64,000 nt of DNA from contig JAECZT010000006.1 of the NCBI GenBank assembly GCA_020055645.1, positions 1,736,001 to 1,800,000 on the forward strand. The letters run 5' to 3'. This stretch comes from Tomocerus qinae (taxonomy: Eukaryota > Arthropoda > Collembola > Entomobryomorpha > Tomoceridae). Positions 1 through 14,500 of the stretch are shown one piece after another (position 1 is the stretch's first letter; each line of letters opens with the position of its first letter). The position numbers and the translations under genes were made by a program. A model generated the notes under the pieces. It saw nothing but the letters and a program-made list of their open reading frames with translations. It had not been told where the DNA came from and made no database searches.

Positions 1-545
1 GAGCTTGTACGTGGGGACCAAAAACATTTGTAATATAACATTTATAAAGACTAGACACTTGAAAAAAATCATTTTTTTGAACTTGCACGAGACGATAAAT
101 AATTTTTGTAATATAACATTTATAAAGACTAGACACTTGAAAAAAATCATTTTTTTGAGCTTGTACGAGGCGAAAAATAATTTTTGTAATATAATATTTA
201 TAAAGACTAGACACTTGAAAAAAATCATTTTTTGAGCTTGTACGAGAGGATAAATAATTTTTGTAATATAACATTTATAAAGACTAGACACTTGAAAAAA
301 ATCATTTTTTTGAGCTTGTACGAGGCGAAAAATAATTTTTGTAATACAACATTTATAAAGACTAGACACTTGAAAAAAATCATTTTTTTGAGCTTGTACG
401 AGGGGACCAAAAACATTTGTAATATAATATTTATAAAGACTAGACACTTGAAAAAAATCATTTTTTTGAGCTTGTACGAGGCGAAAAATAATTTTTGTAA
501 TATAACATTTATAAAGACTAGACACTTGAAAAAAATCATTTTTTT
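1..545. repeat. Seven-unit block, first copy of a 1090-bp offset duplication
   Basis: The unit order is G (gtacgtgggg at 1), F (gaacttgcacg at 79), A with aatattt, H (gagaggataaat), A with aatacaac, B with aatattt, A. The same order recurs at 1091-1631. In the second copy the third unit carries a 3-bp deletion (tttatagac) and the H unit begins gagcttgcac. The offset is 1090 bp, or 14 units. Related G-F-A-H-A blocks return near 17018, 29206, 34954 and in part 39233, so this is an old multi-unit cassette of the array. Confidence 0.85.
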
Positions 546-934
546 GAGCTTGTACGAGGCGAAAAATAATTTTTGTAGCATAACATTTATAAAGACTAGA
601 CACTTGAAAATTATCATTTTTTTGAGCTTGTACGAGGGGACTAATAACTTTTATAGCATAACATTTATAAAGACTAGACACTTGAAAAAAATCATTTTTT
701 GAGCTTGTACGAGGCGACCAAAAACATTTGTAATATAACATTTATAAAGACTAGACACTTGAAAAAAATCATTTTTTTGAGCTTGTACGAGGCGAAAAAT
801 AATTTTTATAATTTAACATTTGTAAAGACTAGACACTTGAAAAAAATCATTTTTTTGAGCTTGTACGAGGCGAAAAATAATTTTTGTAATATAACATTTA
901 TAAAGACTAGACATTTGAAAAAAATCATTTTTTT

Positions 935-1012
935 GAGCTTGTACGAGGCGAAAAATAATTTTTGTAATATAACATTTATAAAGACTAGACACTTGAAAAA
1001 AATCATTTTTTT
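935..1012 (+). repeat. Reference monomer, type A (78 bp)
   Basis: This is a representative full unit. Unit positions 1-13 are gagcttgtacgag. Positions 14-36 form the type-specific segment: gcgaaaaataat, then tttttg, then taatat. Positions 37-61 are the conserved block ending in ctagacacttg. Positions 62-78 form a palindrome of seven A, T, C, A and seven T. G+C is 19 of 78 bases. The unit has two CpG sites (tacg and ggcg), while B and C types keep only the first. Being 26 codons long, it keeps frame from copy to copy. Confidence 0.95.
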
Positions 1013-1090
1013 GAGCTTGTACGAGGCGAAATATAATTTTTGTAATATAACATTAATAAAGACTAGACACTTGAAAAAAATCATTTTTTT

Positions 1091-1631
1091 GAGCTTGTAC
1101 GTGGGGACCAAAAACATTTGTAATATAACATTTATAAAGACTAGACACTTGAAAAAAATCATTTTTTTGAACTTGCACGAGACGATAAATAATTTTTGTA
1201 ATATAACATTTATAAAGACTAGACACTTGAAAAAAATCATTTTTTTGAGCTTGTACGAGGCGAAAAATAATTTTTGTAATATAATATTTATAGACTAGAC
1301 GCTTGAAAAAAATCATTTTTTTGAGCTTGCACGAGAGGATAAATAATTTTTGTAATATAACATTTATAAAGACTAGACACTTGAAAAAAATCATTTTTTT
1401 GAGCTTGTACGAGGCGAAAAATAATTTTTGTAATACAACATTTATAAAGACTAGACACTTGAAAAAAATCATTTTTTGAGCTTGTACGAGGGGACCAAAA
1501 ACATTTGTAATATAATATTTATAAAGACTAGACACTTGAAAAAAATCATTTTTTTGAGCTTGTACGAGGCGAAAAATAATTTTTGTAATATAACATTTAT
1601 AAAGACTAGACACTTGAAAAAAATCATTTTT
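1091..1631. repeat. Seven-unit block, second copy of the 1090-bp offset duplication
   Basis: This has the same order of variant units as 1-545 (G, F, A, H, A, B, A), with G at 1091 and F at 1169. It differs from the first copy by the 3-bp deletion unit near 1289 (tttatagactagacgc) and by gcacgag in the H unit. Units between the two copies are ordinary A, B and C types. Confidence 0.85.
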
Positions 1632-1632
1632 T

Positions 1633-1710
1633 GAGCTTGTACGAGGGGACTAATAATTTTTGTAGCATAACATTTATAAAGACTAGACACTTGAAAAAAA
1701 TCATTTTTTT
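1633..1710 (+). repeat. Reference monomer, type C (78 bp)
   Basis: Representative type C unit. The variable segment reads ggggactaataat and ends in gtagcataac instead of gtaatataac. It looks like a mosaic: the 5' part resembles B (gaggggac) and the middle resembles A (aataattttt). C units commonly follow a unit whose A run is broken as gaaaattatc, a linked variant seen throughout both arrays. Confidence 0.93.
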
Positions 1711-2175
1711 GAGCTTGTACGAGGCGAAAAATAATTTTTGTAATATAACATTTATAAAGACTAGACACTTGAAAATTATCATTTTTTTGAGCTTGTACGA
1801 GGGGACTAATAATTTTTGTAGCATAACATTTATAAAGACTAGACACTTGAAAAAAATCATTTTTTGAGCTTGTACGAGGGGACCCAAAACATTTGTAATA
1901 TAACATTTATAAAGACTAGACACTTGAAAAAAATCATTTTTTGAGCTTGTACGAGGGGACCAAAAACATTTGTAATATAACATTTATAAAGACTAGACAC
2001 TTGAAAAAAATCATTTTTTTGAGCTTGTACGAGGCGAAAAATAATTTTTGTAATATAACATTTATAAAGACTAGACACTTGAAAAAAATCATTTTTTTGA
2101 GCTTGTACGAGGGGACTAATAATTTTTGTAGCATAACATTTATAAAGACTAGACACTTGAAAAAAATCATTTTTT

Positions 2176-2253
2176 GAGCTTGTACGAGGGGACCAAAAAC
2201 ATTTGTAATATAACATTTATAAAGACTAGACACTTGAAAAAAATCATTTTTTT
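2176..2253 (+). repeat. Reference monomer, type B (78 bp)
   Basis: Representative type B unit. It differs from type A mainly in positions 14-29, where ggggaccaaaaacat replaces gcgaaaaataatttt. The remaining two thirds of the unit are the same as type A. B' differs by one base (gacccaaaac). B units are usually preceded by a six-T unit and A units by a seven-T unit, so the unit before a B is often 77 bp. Types therefore tend to travel with their neighbours. Confidence 0.93.
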
Positions 2254-5200
2254 GAGCTTGTACGAGGCGAAAAATAATTTTTGTAATATAACATTTATAA
2301 AGACTAGACACTTGAAAAAAATCATTTTTTTGAGCTTGTACGAGGCGAAAAATAATTTTTGTAATATAACATTTATAAAGACTAGACACTTGAAAATTAT
2401 CATTTTTTTGAGCTTGTACGAGGGACTAATAACTTTTATAGCATAACATTTATAAAGACTAGACACTTGAAAAAAATCATTTTTTGAGCTTGTACGAGGC
2501 GACCAAAAACATTTGTAATATAACATTTATAAAGACTAGTCACATGAAAAAAATCATTTTTTTGAACTTGTACGAGGGGACTAATAATTTTTGTAATATA
2601 ACATTTATAAAGACTAGACACTTGAAAAAAATCATTTTTTTGAGCTTGTACGAGGCGAAAAATAATTTTTGTAATATAACATTTATAAAGACTAGACACT
2701 TGAAAAAAATCATTTTTTTGAGCTTGTACGAGGCGAAAAATAATTTTTGTAATATAACATTTATAAAGACTAGACACTTGAAAAAAATCATTTTTTTGAG
2801 CTTGTACGAGGCGAAAAATAATTTTTGTAATATAACATTTATAAAGACTAGACACTTGAAAAAAATCATTTTTTGAGCTTGTACGAGGGGACTAATAATT
2901 TTTGTAGCATAACATTTATAAAGACTAGACACTTGAAAAAAATCATTTTTTGAGCTTGTACGAGGGGACCCAAAACATTTGTAATATAACATTTATAAAG
3001 ACTAGACACTTGAAAAAAATCATTTTTTGAGCTTGTACGAGGGGACCCAAAACATTTGTAATATAACATTTATAAAGACTAGACACTTGAAAAAAATCAT
3101 TTTTTTGAGCTTGTACGAGGCGAAAAATAATTTTTATAATATAACATTTATAAAGACTAGACACTTGGAAAAAATCATTTTTTTGAGCTTGTACGAGGGG
3201 ACTAATAATTTTTGTAGCATAACATTTATAAAGACTAGACACTTGAAAAAAATCATTTTTTTGAGCTTGTACGAGGCGAAAAATAATTTTTGTAATATAA
3301 CATTTATAAAGACTAGACACTTGAAAAAAATCATTTTTTTTGAGCTTGTACGAGGGGACTAATAATTTTTGTAGCATAACATTTATAAAGACTAGACACT
3401 TGAAAAAAATCATTTTTTGAGCTTGTACGAGGGGACCAAAAACATTTGTAATATAACATTTATAACGACTAGACACTTGAAAAAAATCATTTTTTTGAGC
3501 TTGTACGAGGGGACTAATAATTTTTGTAATATAACATTTATAAAGACTAGACACTTGAAAAAAATCATTTTTTGAACTTGTACGAGAGGATAAGTAATTT
3601 TTGTAATATAACATTTATAAAGACTAGACACTTGAAAAAAATCATTTTTTTGAGCTTGTACGAGGCGAAAAATAATTTTTGTAATACAACATTTATAAAG
3701 ACTAGACACTTGAAAAAAATCATTTTTTTGAGCTTGTACGAGGCGAAAAATAATTTTTGTAATACAACATTTATAAAGACTAGACACTTGAAAAAAATCA
3801 TTTTTTTGAGCTTGTACGAGGGGACTAATAATTTTTGTAGCATAACATTTATAAAGACTAGACACATGAAAAAAATCATTTTTTTGAACTTGTACGAGGG
3901 GACTAATAATTTTTGTAATATAACATTTATAAAGACTAGACACTTGAAAAAAATCATTTTTTGAGCTTGTACGAGGCGAAAAATAATTTTTATAATATAA
4001 CATTTATAAAGACTAGACACTTGAAAAAAATCATTTTTTTGAGCTTGTACGAGGCGAAAAATAATTTTTATAATATAACATTTATAAAGACTAGACACTT
4101 GGAAAAAATCATTTTTTTGAGCTTGTACGAGGGGACTAATAATTTTTGTAGCATAACATTTATAAAGACTAGACACTTGAAAAAAATCATTTTTTTGAGC
4201 TTGTACGAGGCGAAAAATAATTTTTGTAATATAATATTTATAAAGACTAGACACTTGAAAAAAATCATTTTTTTGAGCTTGTACGAGGCGAAAAATAATT
4301 TTTTTAATATAACATTTATAAAGACTAGACACTTGAAAAAAATCATTTTTTGAGCTTGTACGAGGGGACCAAAAACATTTGTAATATAACATTTATAAAG
4401 ACTAGACAGTTGAAAAAAATCATTTTTTTGAGCTTGTACGAGGCGAAAAATAATTTTTGTAATATAACATTTATAAAGACTAGACACATGAAAAAAATCA
4501 TTTTTTGAGCTTGTACGAGGCGAAAAATAATTTTTATAATATAACATTTATAAAGACTAGACACTTGAAAATTATCATTTTTTTGAGCTTGTACGAGGGG
4601 ACTAATAATTTTTGTAGCATAACATTTATAAAGACTAGACACTTGAAAAAAATCATTTTTTGAGCTTGTACGAGGGGACCCAAAACATTTGTAATATAAC
4701 ATTTATAAAGACTAGACACTTGAAAAAAATCATTTTTTGAGCTTGTACGAGGCGAAAAATAATTTTTGTAATATAACATTTATAAAGACTAGACACTTGA
4801 AAAAAATCATTTTTTTGAGCTTGTACGAGGCGAAAAATAATTTTTGTAATATAACATTTATAAAGACTAGACACTTGAAAAAAATCATTTTTTGAGCTTG
4901 TACGAGGGGACCAAAAACATTTGTAATATAACATTTATAAAGACTAGACACTTGAAAAAAATCATTTTTTGAGCTTGTAGGAGGCGAAAAATATTTTTTG
5001 TAATATAACATTTATAAAGACTAGACACATGAAAAAAATCATTTTTTTTGAGCTTGTACGAGGCGAAAAATAATTTTTATAATATAACATTTATAAAGAC
5101 TAGACACTTGAAAATTATCATTTTTTGAGCTTGTACGAGGGGACTAATAATTTTTGTAGCATAACATTTATAAAGACTAGACACTTGAAAAAAATCATTT

Positions 5201-8200
5201 TTTGAGCTTGTACGAGGGGACCCAAAACATTTGTAATATAACATTTATAAAGACTAGACACTTGAAAAAAATCATTTTTTGAGCTTGTACGAGGCGAAAA
5301 ATAATTTTTGTAATATAATATTTATAAAGACTAGACACTTGAAAAAAATCATTTTTTTGAGCTTGTACGAGGCGAAAAATAATTTTTGTAATATAACATT
5401 TATAAAGACTAGACACTTGAAAAAAATCATTTTTTGAGCTTGTACGAGGGGACCCAAAACATTTGTAATATAACATTTATAAAGACTAGACACTTGAAAA
5501 AAATCATTTTTTTGAGCTTGTACGAGGCGAAAAATAATTTTTGTAATATAACATTTATAAAGACTAGACACTTGAAAAAAATCATTTTTTGAGCTTGTAC
5601 GAGGGGACTAATAATTTTTGTAGCATAACATTTATAAAGACTAGACACTTGAAAAAAATCATTTTTTGAGCTTGTACGAGGGGACCAAAAACATTTGTAA
5701 TATAACATTTATAAAGACTAGACACTTGAAAAAAATCATTTTTTGAGCTTGTACGAGGGGACTAATAATTTTTATAGCATAACATTTATAAAGACTAGAC
5801 ACTTGAAAAAAATCATTTTTTTGAACTTGTACGAGAGGATAAGTAATTTTTGTAATATAACATTTATAAAGACTAGACACTTGAAAAAAATCATTTTTTT
5901 GAGCTTGTACGAGGCGAAAAATAATTTTTGTAATACAACATTTATAAAGACTAGACACTTGAAAAAAATCATTTTTTTGAGCTTGTACGAGGCGAAAAAT
6001 AATTTTTGTAATATAACATTTATAAAGACTAGACACTTGAAAAAAATCATTTTTTTGAGCTTGTACGAGGGGACTAATAATTTTTGTAATATAACATTTA
6101 TAAAGACTAGACACTTGAAAAAAATCATTTTTTTGAACTTGTACGAGAGGATAAGTAATTTTTGTAATATAACATTTATAAAGACTAGACACTTGAAAAA
6201 AAATCATTTTTTTGAGCTTGTACGAGGCGAAAAATAATTTTTATAATATAACATTTATAAAGACTAGACACTTGGAAAAAATCATTTTTTTGAGCTTGTA
6301 CGAGGGGACTAATAATTTTTGTAGCATAACATTTATAAAGACTAGACACTTGAAAAAAATCATTTTTTTGAGCTTGTACGAGGCGAAAAATAATTTTTGT
6401 AATATAATATTTATAAAGACTAGACACTTGAAAAAAATCATTTTTTTGAGCTTGTACGAGGCGAAAAATAATTTTTGTAATATAACATTTATAAAGACTA
6501 GACACTTGAAAAAAATCATTTTTTGAGCTTGTACGAGGGGACCAAAAACATTTGTAATATAACATTTATAAAGACTAGACACTTGAAAAAAATCATTTTT
6601 TTGAGCTTGTACGAGGCGAAAAATAATTTTTGTAATATAACATTTATAAAGACTAGACACATGAAAAAAATCATTTTTTTGAGCTTGTACGAGGCGAAAA
6701 ATAATTTTTATAATATAACATTTATAAAGACTAGACACTTGAAAATTATCATTTTTTGAGCTTGTACGAGGGGACTAATAATTTTTGTAGCATAACATTT
6801 ATAAAGACTAGACACTTGAAAAAAATCATTTTTTGAGCTTGTACGAGGGGACCCAAAACATTTGTAATATAACATTTATAAAGACTAGACACTTGAAAAA
6901 AATCATTTTTTGAGCTTGTACGAGGCGAAAAATAATTTTTGTAATATAATATTTATAAAGACTAGACACTTGAAAAAAATCATTTTTTTGAGCTTGTACG
7001 AGGCGAAAAATAATTTTTGTAATATAACATTTATAAAGACTAGACACTTGAAAAAAATCATTTTTTGAGCTTGTACGAGGGGACCCAAAACATTTGTAAT
7101 ATAACATTTATAAAGACTAGACACTTGAAAAAAATCATTTTTTTGAGCTTGTACGAGGCGAAAAATAATTTTTGTAATATAACATTTATAAAGACTAGAC
7201 ACTTGAAAAAAATCATTTTTTTTGAGCTTGTACGAGGGGACCAAAAACATTTGTAATATAACATTTATAAAGACTAGACACTTGAAAAAAATCATTTTTT
7301 TGAGCTTGTACGAGGCGAAAAATAATTTTTATAATATAACATTTATAAAGACTAGACACTTGGAAAAAATCATTTTTTTGAGCTTGTACGAGGGGACTAA
7401 TAATTTTTGTAGCATAACATTTATAAAGACTAGACACTTGAAAAAAATCATTTTTTTGAGCTTGTACGAGGCGAAAAATAATTTTTGTAATATAACATTT
7501 ATAAAGACTAGACACTTGAAAATTATCATTTTTTTGAGCTTGTACGAGGGGACTAATAATTTTTGTAGCATAACATTTATAAAGACTAGACACTTGAAAA
7601 AAATCATTTTTTGAGCTTGTACGAGGGGACCCAAAACATTTGTAATATAACATTTATAAAGACTAGACACTTGAAAAAAATCATTTTTTGAGCTTGTACG
7701 AGGGGACCAAAAACATTTGTAATATAACATTTATAAAGACTAGACACTTGAAAAAAATCATTTTTTGAGCTTGTACGAGGGGACCCAAAACATTTGTAAT
7801 ATAACATTTATAAAGACTAGACACTTGAAAAAAATCATTTTTTTGAGCTTGTACGAGGCGAAAAATAATTTTTATAATATAACATTTATAAAGACTAGAC
7901 ACTTGGAAAAAATCATTTTTTTGAGCTTGTACGAGGGGACTAATAATTTTTGTAGCATAACATTTATAAAGACTAGACACTTGAAAAAAATCATTTTTTT
8001 GAGCTTGTACGAGGCGAAAAATAATTTTTGTAATATAACATTAATAAAGACTAGACACTTGAAAAAAATCATTTTTTTTGAGCTTGTACGAGGGGACTAA
8101 TAATTTTTGTAGCATAACATTTATAAAGACTAGACACTTGAAAAAAATCATTTTTTGAGCTTGTATGAGGGGACCAAAAACATTTGTAATATAACATTTA

Positions 8201-11200
8201 TAACGACTAGACACTTGAAAAAAATCATTTTTTTGAACTTGTACGAGGGGACTAATAATTTTTGTAATATAACATTTATAAAGACTAGACACTTGAAAAA
8301 AATCATTTTTTTGAACTTGTACGAGAGGATAAGTAATTTTTGTAATATAACATTTATAAAGACTAGACACTTGAAAAAAATCATTTTTTTGAGCTTGTAC
8401 GAGGCGAAAAATAATTTTTGTAATACAACATTGATAAAGACTAGACACTTGAAAAAAATCATTTTTTTGAGCTTGTACGAGGCGAAAAATAATTTTTGTA
8501 ATACAACATTTATAAAGACTAGACACTTGAAAAAAATCATTTTTTTGAGCTTGTACGAGGGGACTAATAATTTTTGTAGCATAACATTTATAAAGACTAG
8601 ACACATGAAAAAAATCATTTTTTTGAACTTGTACGAGGGGACTAATAATTTTTGTAATATAACATTTATAAAGACTAGACACTTGAAAAAAATCATTTTT
8701 TTGAGCTTGTACGAGGCGAAAAATAATTTTTATAATATAACATTTATAAAGACTAGACACTTGAAAAAAATCATTTTTTTTGAGCTTGTACGAGGCGAAA
8801 AATAATTTTTATAATATAACATTTATAAAGACTAGACACTTGGAAAAAATCATTTTTTTGAGCTTGTACGAGGGGACTAATAATTTTTGTAGCATAACAT
8901 TTATAAAGACTAGACACTTGAAAAAAATCATTTTTTGGAGCTTGTAAGAAGCGAAAAATAATTTTTGTAATATAATATTTATAAAGACTAGACACTTGAA
9001 AAAAATCATTTTTTTGAGCTTGTACGAGGCGAAAAATAATTTTTTTAATATAACATTTATAAAGACTAGACACTTGAAAAAAATCATTTTTTGAGCTTGT
9101 ACGAGGGGACCAAAAACATTTGTAATATAACATTTATAAAGACTAGACAGTTGAAAAAAATCATTTTTTTGAGCTTGTACGAGGCGAAAAATAATTTTTG
9201 TAATATAACATTTATAAAGACTAGACACATGAAAAAAATCATTTTTTTGAGCTTGTACGAGGCGAAAAATAATTTTTATAATATAACATTTATAAAGACT
9301 AGACACTTGAAAATTATCATTTTTTTGAGCTTGTACGAGGGGACTAATAATTTTTGTAGCATAACATTTAAAAAGACTAGACACTTGAAAAAAATCATTT
9401 TTTGAGCTTGTACGAGGGGACCCAAAACATTTGTAATATAACATTTATAAAGACTAGACACTTGAAAAAAATCATTTTTTTGAGCTTGTACGAGGCGAAA
9501 AATAATTTTTGTAATATAATATTTATAAAGACTAGACACTTGAAAAAAATCATTTTTTTGAGCTTGTACGAGGCGAAAAATAATTTTTTTAATATAACAT
9601 TTATAAAGACTAGACACTTGAAAAAAATCATTTTTTTGAGCTTGTACGAGGGGACCAAAAACATTTGTAATATAACATTTATAAAGACTAGACAGTTGAA
9701 AAAAATCATTTTTTTGAGCTTGTACGAGGCGAAAAATAATTTTTGTAATATAACATTTATAAAGACTAGACACATGAAAAAAATCATTTTTTTGAGCTTG
9801 TACGAGGCGAAAAATAATTTTTATAATATAACATTTATAAAGACTAGACACTTGAAAATTATCATTTTTTTGAGCTTGTACGAGGGGACTAATAATTTTT
9901 GTAGCATAACATTTATAAAGACTAGACACTTGAAAAAAATCATTTTTTGAGCTTGTACGAGGGGACCCAAAACATTTGTAATATAACATTTATAAAGACT
10001 AGACACTTGAAAAAAATCATTTTTTTGAGCTTGTACGAGGCGAAAAATAATTTTTGTAATATAATATTTATAGACTAAACGCTTGAAAAAAATCATTTTT
10101 TTGAGCTTGTACGAGGCGAAATATAATTTTTTTAATATAACATTTATAAAGACTAGACACTTGAAAAAAATCATTTTTTGAGCTTGTACGAGGGGACCCA
10201 AAACATTTGTAATATAACATTTATAAAGACTAGACACTTGAAAAAAATCATTTTTTTGAGCTTGTACGAGGCGAAAAATAATTTTTGTAATATAACATTT
10301 ATAAAGACTAGACACTTGAAAAAAATCATTTTTTTGAGCTTGTACGAGGCGAAAAATAATTTTTTTAATATAACATTTATAAAGACTAGACACTTGAAAA
10401 AAATCATTTTTTTGAGCTTGTACGAGGCGAAAAATAATTTTTGTAATATAACATTTATAAAGACTAGACACTTGAAAAAAATCATTTTTTGAGCTTGTAC
10501 GAGGCGAAAAATAATTTTTGTAATATAACATTTATAAAGACTAGACACATGAAAAAAATCATTTTTTTGAGCTTGTACGAGGCGAAAAATAATTTTTATA
10601 ATATAACATTTATAAAGACTAGACACTTGAAAATTATCATTTTTTTGAGCTTGTACGAGGGGACTAATAATTTTTGTAGCATAACATTTATAAAGACTAG
10701 ACACTTGAAAAAAATCATTTTTTGAGCTTGTACGAGGGGACCCAAAACATTTGTAATATAACATTTATAAAGACTAGACACTTGTAAAAAATCATTTTTT
10801 TGAGCTTGTACGAGGCGAAAAATAATTTTTGTAATATAACATTTATAAAGACTAGACACTTGAAAAAAATCATTTTTTGAGCTTGTACGAGGGGACCAAA
10901 AACATTTGTAATATAACATTTATAAAGACTAGACACTTGAAAAAAATCATTTTTTTGAGCTTGTACGAGGCGAAAAATAATTTTTATAATATAACATTTA
11001 TAAAGACTAGACACTTGGAAAAAATCATTTTTTGAGCTTGTACGAGGGGACTAATAATTTTTGTAGCATAACATTTATAAAGACTAGACACTTGAAAAAA
11101 ATCATTTTTTTGAGCTTGTACGAGGCGAAAAATAATTTTTGTAATATAACATTTATAAAGACTAGACACTTGAAAATTATCATTTTTTTGAGCTTGTACG

Positions 11201-11576
11201 AGGGGACTAATAATTTTTGTAGCATAACATTTATAAAGACTAGACACTTGAAAAAAATCATTTTTTGAGCTTGTACGAGGGGACCCAAAACATTTGTAAT
11301 ATAACATTTATAAAGACTAGACACTTGAAAAAAATCATTTTTTGAGCTTGTACGAGGGGACCAAAAACATTTGTAATATAACATTTATAAAGACTAGACA
11401 CTTGAAAAAAATCATTTTTTTGAGCTTGTACGAGGCGAAAAATAATTTTTATAATATAACATTTATAAAGACTAGACACTTGGAAAAATTCATTTTTTTG
11501 AGCTTGTACGAGGGGACTAATAATTTTTGTAGCATAACATTTATAAAGACTAGACACTTGAAAAAAATCATTTTTT

Positions 11577-14500
11577 GAGGTTGTACGAGGGGACCAAAAA
11601 CATTTGTAATATAACATTTATAAAGACTAGACACTTGAAAAAAATCATTTTTTGAGCTTGTACGAGGCGAAAAATAATTTTTGTAATATAACATTTATAA
11701 AGACTAGACACTTGAAAAAAGTCATTTTTTTTGAGCTTGTACGAGGGGACTAATAATTTTTGTAGCATAACATTTATAAAGACTAGACACTTGAAAATTA
11801 TCATTTTTTTGAGCTTGTACGAGGGGACTAATAATTTTTGTAGCATAACATTTATAAAGACTAGACACTTGAAAAAAATCATTTTTTGAGCTTGTACGAG
11901 GCGACCAAAAACATTTGTAATATAACATTTATAAAGACTAGTCACATGAAAAAAATCATTTTTTTGAACTTGTACGAGGGGACTAATAATTTTTGTAATA
12001 TAACATTTATAAAGACTAGACACTTGAAAAAAATCATTTTTTTGAGCTTGTACGAGGCGAAAAATAATTTTTGTAATATAATATTTATAAAGACTAGACA
12101 CTTGAAAAAAATCATTTTTTTGAGCTTGTACGAGGCGAAAAATAATTTTTTTAATATAACATTTATAAAGACTAGACACTTGAAAAAAATCATTTTTTGA
12201 GCTTGTACGAGGGGACCAAAAACATTTGTAATATAACATTTATAAAGACTAGACAGTTGAAAAAAATCATTTTTTTGAGCTTGTACGAGGCGAAAAATAA
12301 TTTTTGTAATATAACATTTATAAAGACTAGACACATGAAAAAAATCATTTTTTTGAGCTTGTACGAGGCGAAAAATAATTTTTATAATATAACATTTATA
12401 AAAACTAGACACTTGGAAAAATTCATTTTTTTGAGCTTGTACGAGGGGACTAATAATTTTTGTAGCATAACATTTATAAAGACTAGACACTTGAAAAAAA
12501 TCATTTTTTTGAGCTTGTACGAGGCGAAAAATAATTTTTGTAATATAACATTTATAAAGACTAGACACTTGAAAATTATCATTTTTTTGAGCTTGTACGA
12601 GGGGACTAATAATTTTTGTAGCATAACATTTATAAAGACTAGACACTTGAAAAAAATCATTTTTTGAGCTTGTACGAGGGGACCCAAAACATTTGTAATA
12701 TAACATTTATAAAGACTAGACACTTGAAAAAAATCATTTTTTTGAGCTTGTACGAGGCGAAAAATAATTTTTGTAATATAACATTTATAAAGACTAGACA
12801 CTTGAAAAAAATCATTTTTTGAGCTTGTACGAGGCGAAAAATAATTTTTGTAATATAACATTTATAAAGACTAGACACTTGAAAAAAATCATTTTTTTGA
12901 GCTTGTACGAGGGGACCCAAAACATTTGTAATATAACATTTATAAAGACTAGACACTTGAAAAAAATCATTTTTTTGAGCTTGTACGAGGCGAAAAATAA
13001 TTTTTGTAATATAATATTTATAAAGACTAGACACTTGAAAAAAATCATTTTTTTGAGCTTGTACGAGGCGAAAAATAATTTTTTTAATATAACATTTATA
13101 AAGACTAGACACTTGAAAAAAATCATTTTTTGAGCTTGTACGAGGGGACCAAAAACATTTGTAATATAACATTTATAAAGACTAGACAGTTGAAAAAAAT
13201 CATTTTTTTGAGCTTGTACGAGGCGAAAAATAATTTTTGTAATATAACATTTATAAAGACTAGACACATGAAAAAAATCATTTTTTTGAGCTTGTACGAG
13301 GCGAAAAATAATTTTTATAATATAACATTTATAAAGACTAGACACTTGAAAATTATCATTTTTTTGAGCTTGTACGAGGGGACTAATAATTTTTGTAGCA
13401 TAACATTTATAAAGACTAGACACTTGAAAAAAATCATTTTTTGAGCTTGTACGAGGGGACCCAAAACATTTGTAATATAACATTTATAAAGACTAGACAC
13501 TTGTAAAAAATCATTTTTTGAGCTTGTACGAGGCGAAAAATAATTTTTGTAATATAACATTTATAAAGACTAGACACTTGAAAAAAATCATTTTTTTTGA
13601 GCTTGTACGAGGGGACCAAAAACATTTGTAATATAACATTTATAAAGACTAGACACTTGAAAAAAATCATTTTTTTGAGCTTGTACGAGGCGAAAAATAA
13701 TTTTTATAATATAACATTTATAAAGACTAGACACTTGAAAAAATTCATTTTTTGAGCTTGTACGAGGGGACTAATAATTTTTGTAGCATAACATTTATAA
13801 AGACTAGACACTTGAAAAAAATCATTTTTTTGAGCTTGTACGAGGCGAAAAATAATTTTTGTAATATAACATTTATAAAGACTAGACACTTGAAAATTAT
13901 CATTTTTTTGAGCTTGTACGAGGGGACTAATAATTTTTGTAGCATAACATTTATAAAGACTAGACACTTGAAAAAAATCATTTTTGAGCTTGTACGAGGG
14001 GACCCAAAACATTTGTAATATAACATTTATAAAGACTAGACACTTGAAAAAAATCATTTTTGAGCTTGTACGAGGGGACCAAAAACATTTGTAATATAAC
14101 ATTTATAAAGACTAGACACTTGAAAAAAATCATTTTTTTGAGCTTGTACGAGGCGAAAAATAATTTTTATAATATAACATTTATAAAGACTAGACACTTG
14201 GAAAAATTCATTTTTTTTGAGCTTGTACGAGGGGACTAATAATTTTTGTAGCATAACATTTATAAAGACTAGACACTTGAAAAAAATCATTTTTTGAGGT
14301 TGTACGAGGGGACCAAAAACATTTGTAATATAACATTTATAAAGACTAGACACTTGAAAAAAATCATTTTTTTGAGCTTGTACGAGGCGAAAAATAATTT
14401 TTGTAATATAACATTTATAAAGACTAGACACTTGAAAAAAATCATTTTTTTGAGCTTGTACGAGGCGACAAATAATTTTTGTAGCATAACATTTATAAAG

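Larger units (their letters stand above)
1632..11576. repeat. Mixed satellite section with 4.74-kb and 545-bp duplications
   Basis: No gene is seen. This section mixes A, B, B', C and D units. A run of linked rare units starting with the 'taacgactag' variant and followed by E, H (gagaggataagtaa), two A units with aatacaac, C and E occurs at about 3415-4735 and again at about 8155-9475. Four markers keep the offset: taacgact 3463/8201, taagtaa 3591/8330, gacagttg 4405/9146 and gacccaaaac 4677/9418. The offset is 4738-4741 bp (61 units). Inside the second copy, about 9091-9460 is repeated at about 9636-10005 (545 bp, seven units). Confidence 0.8.
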
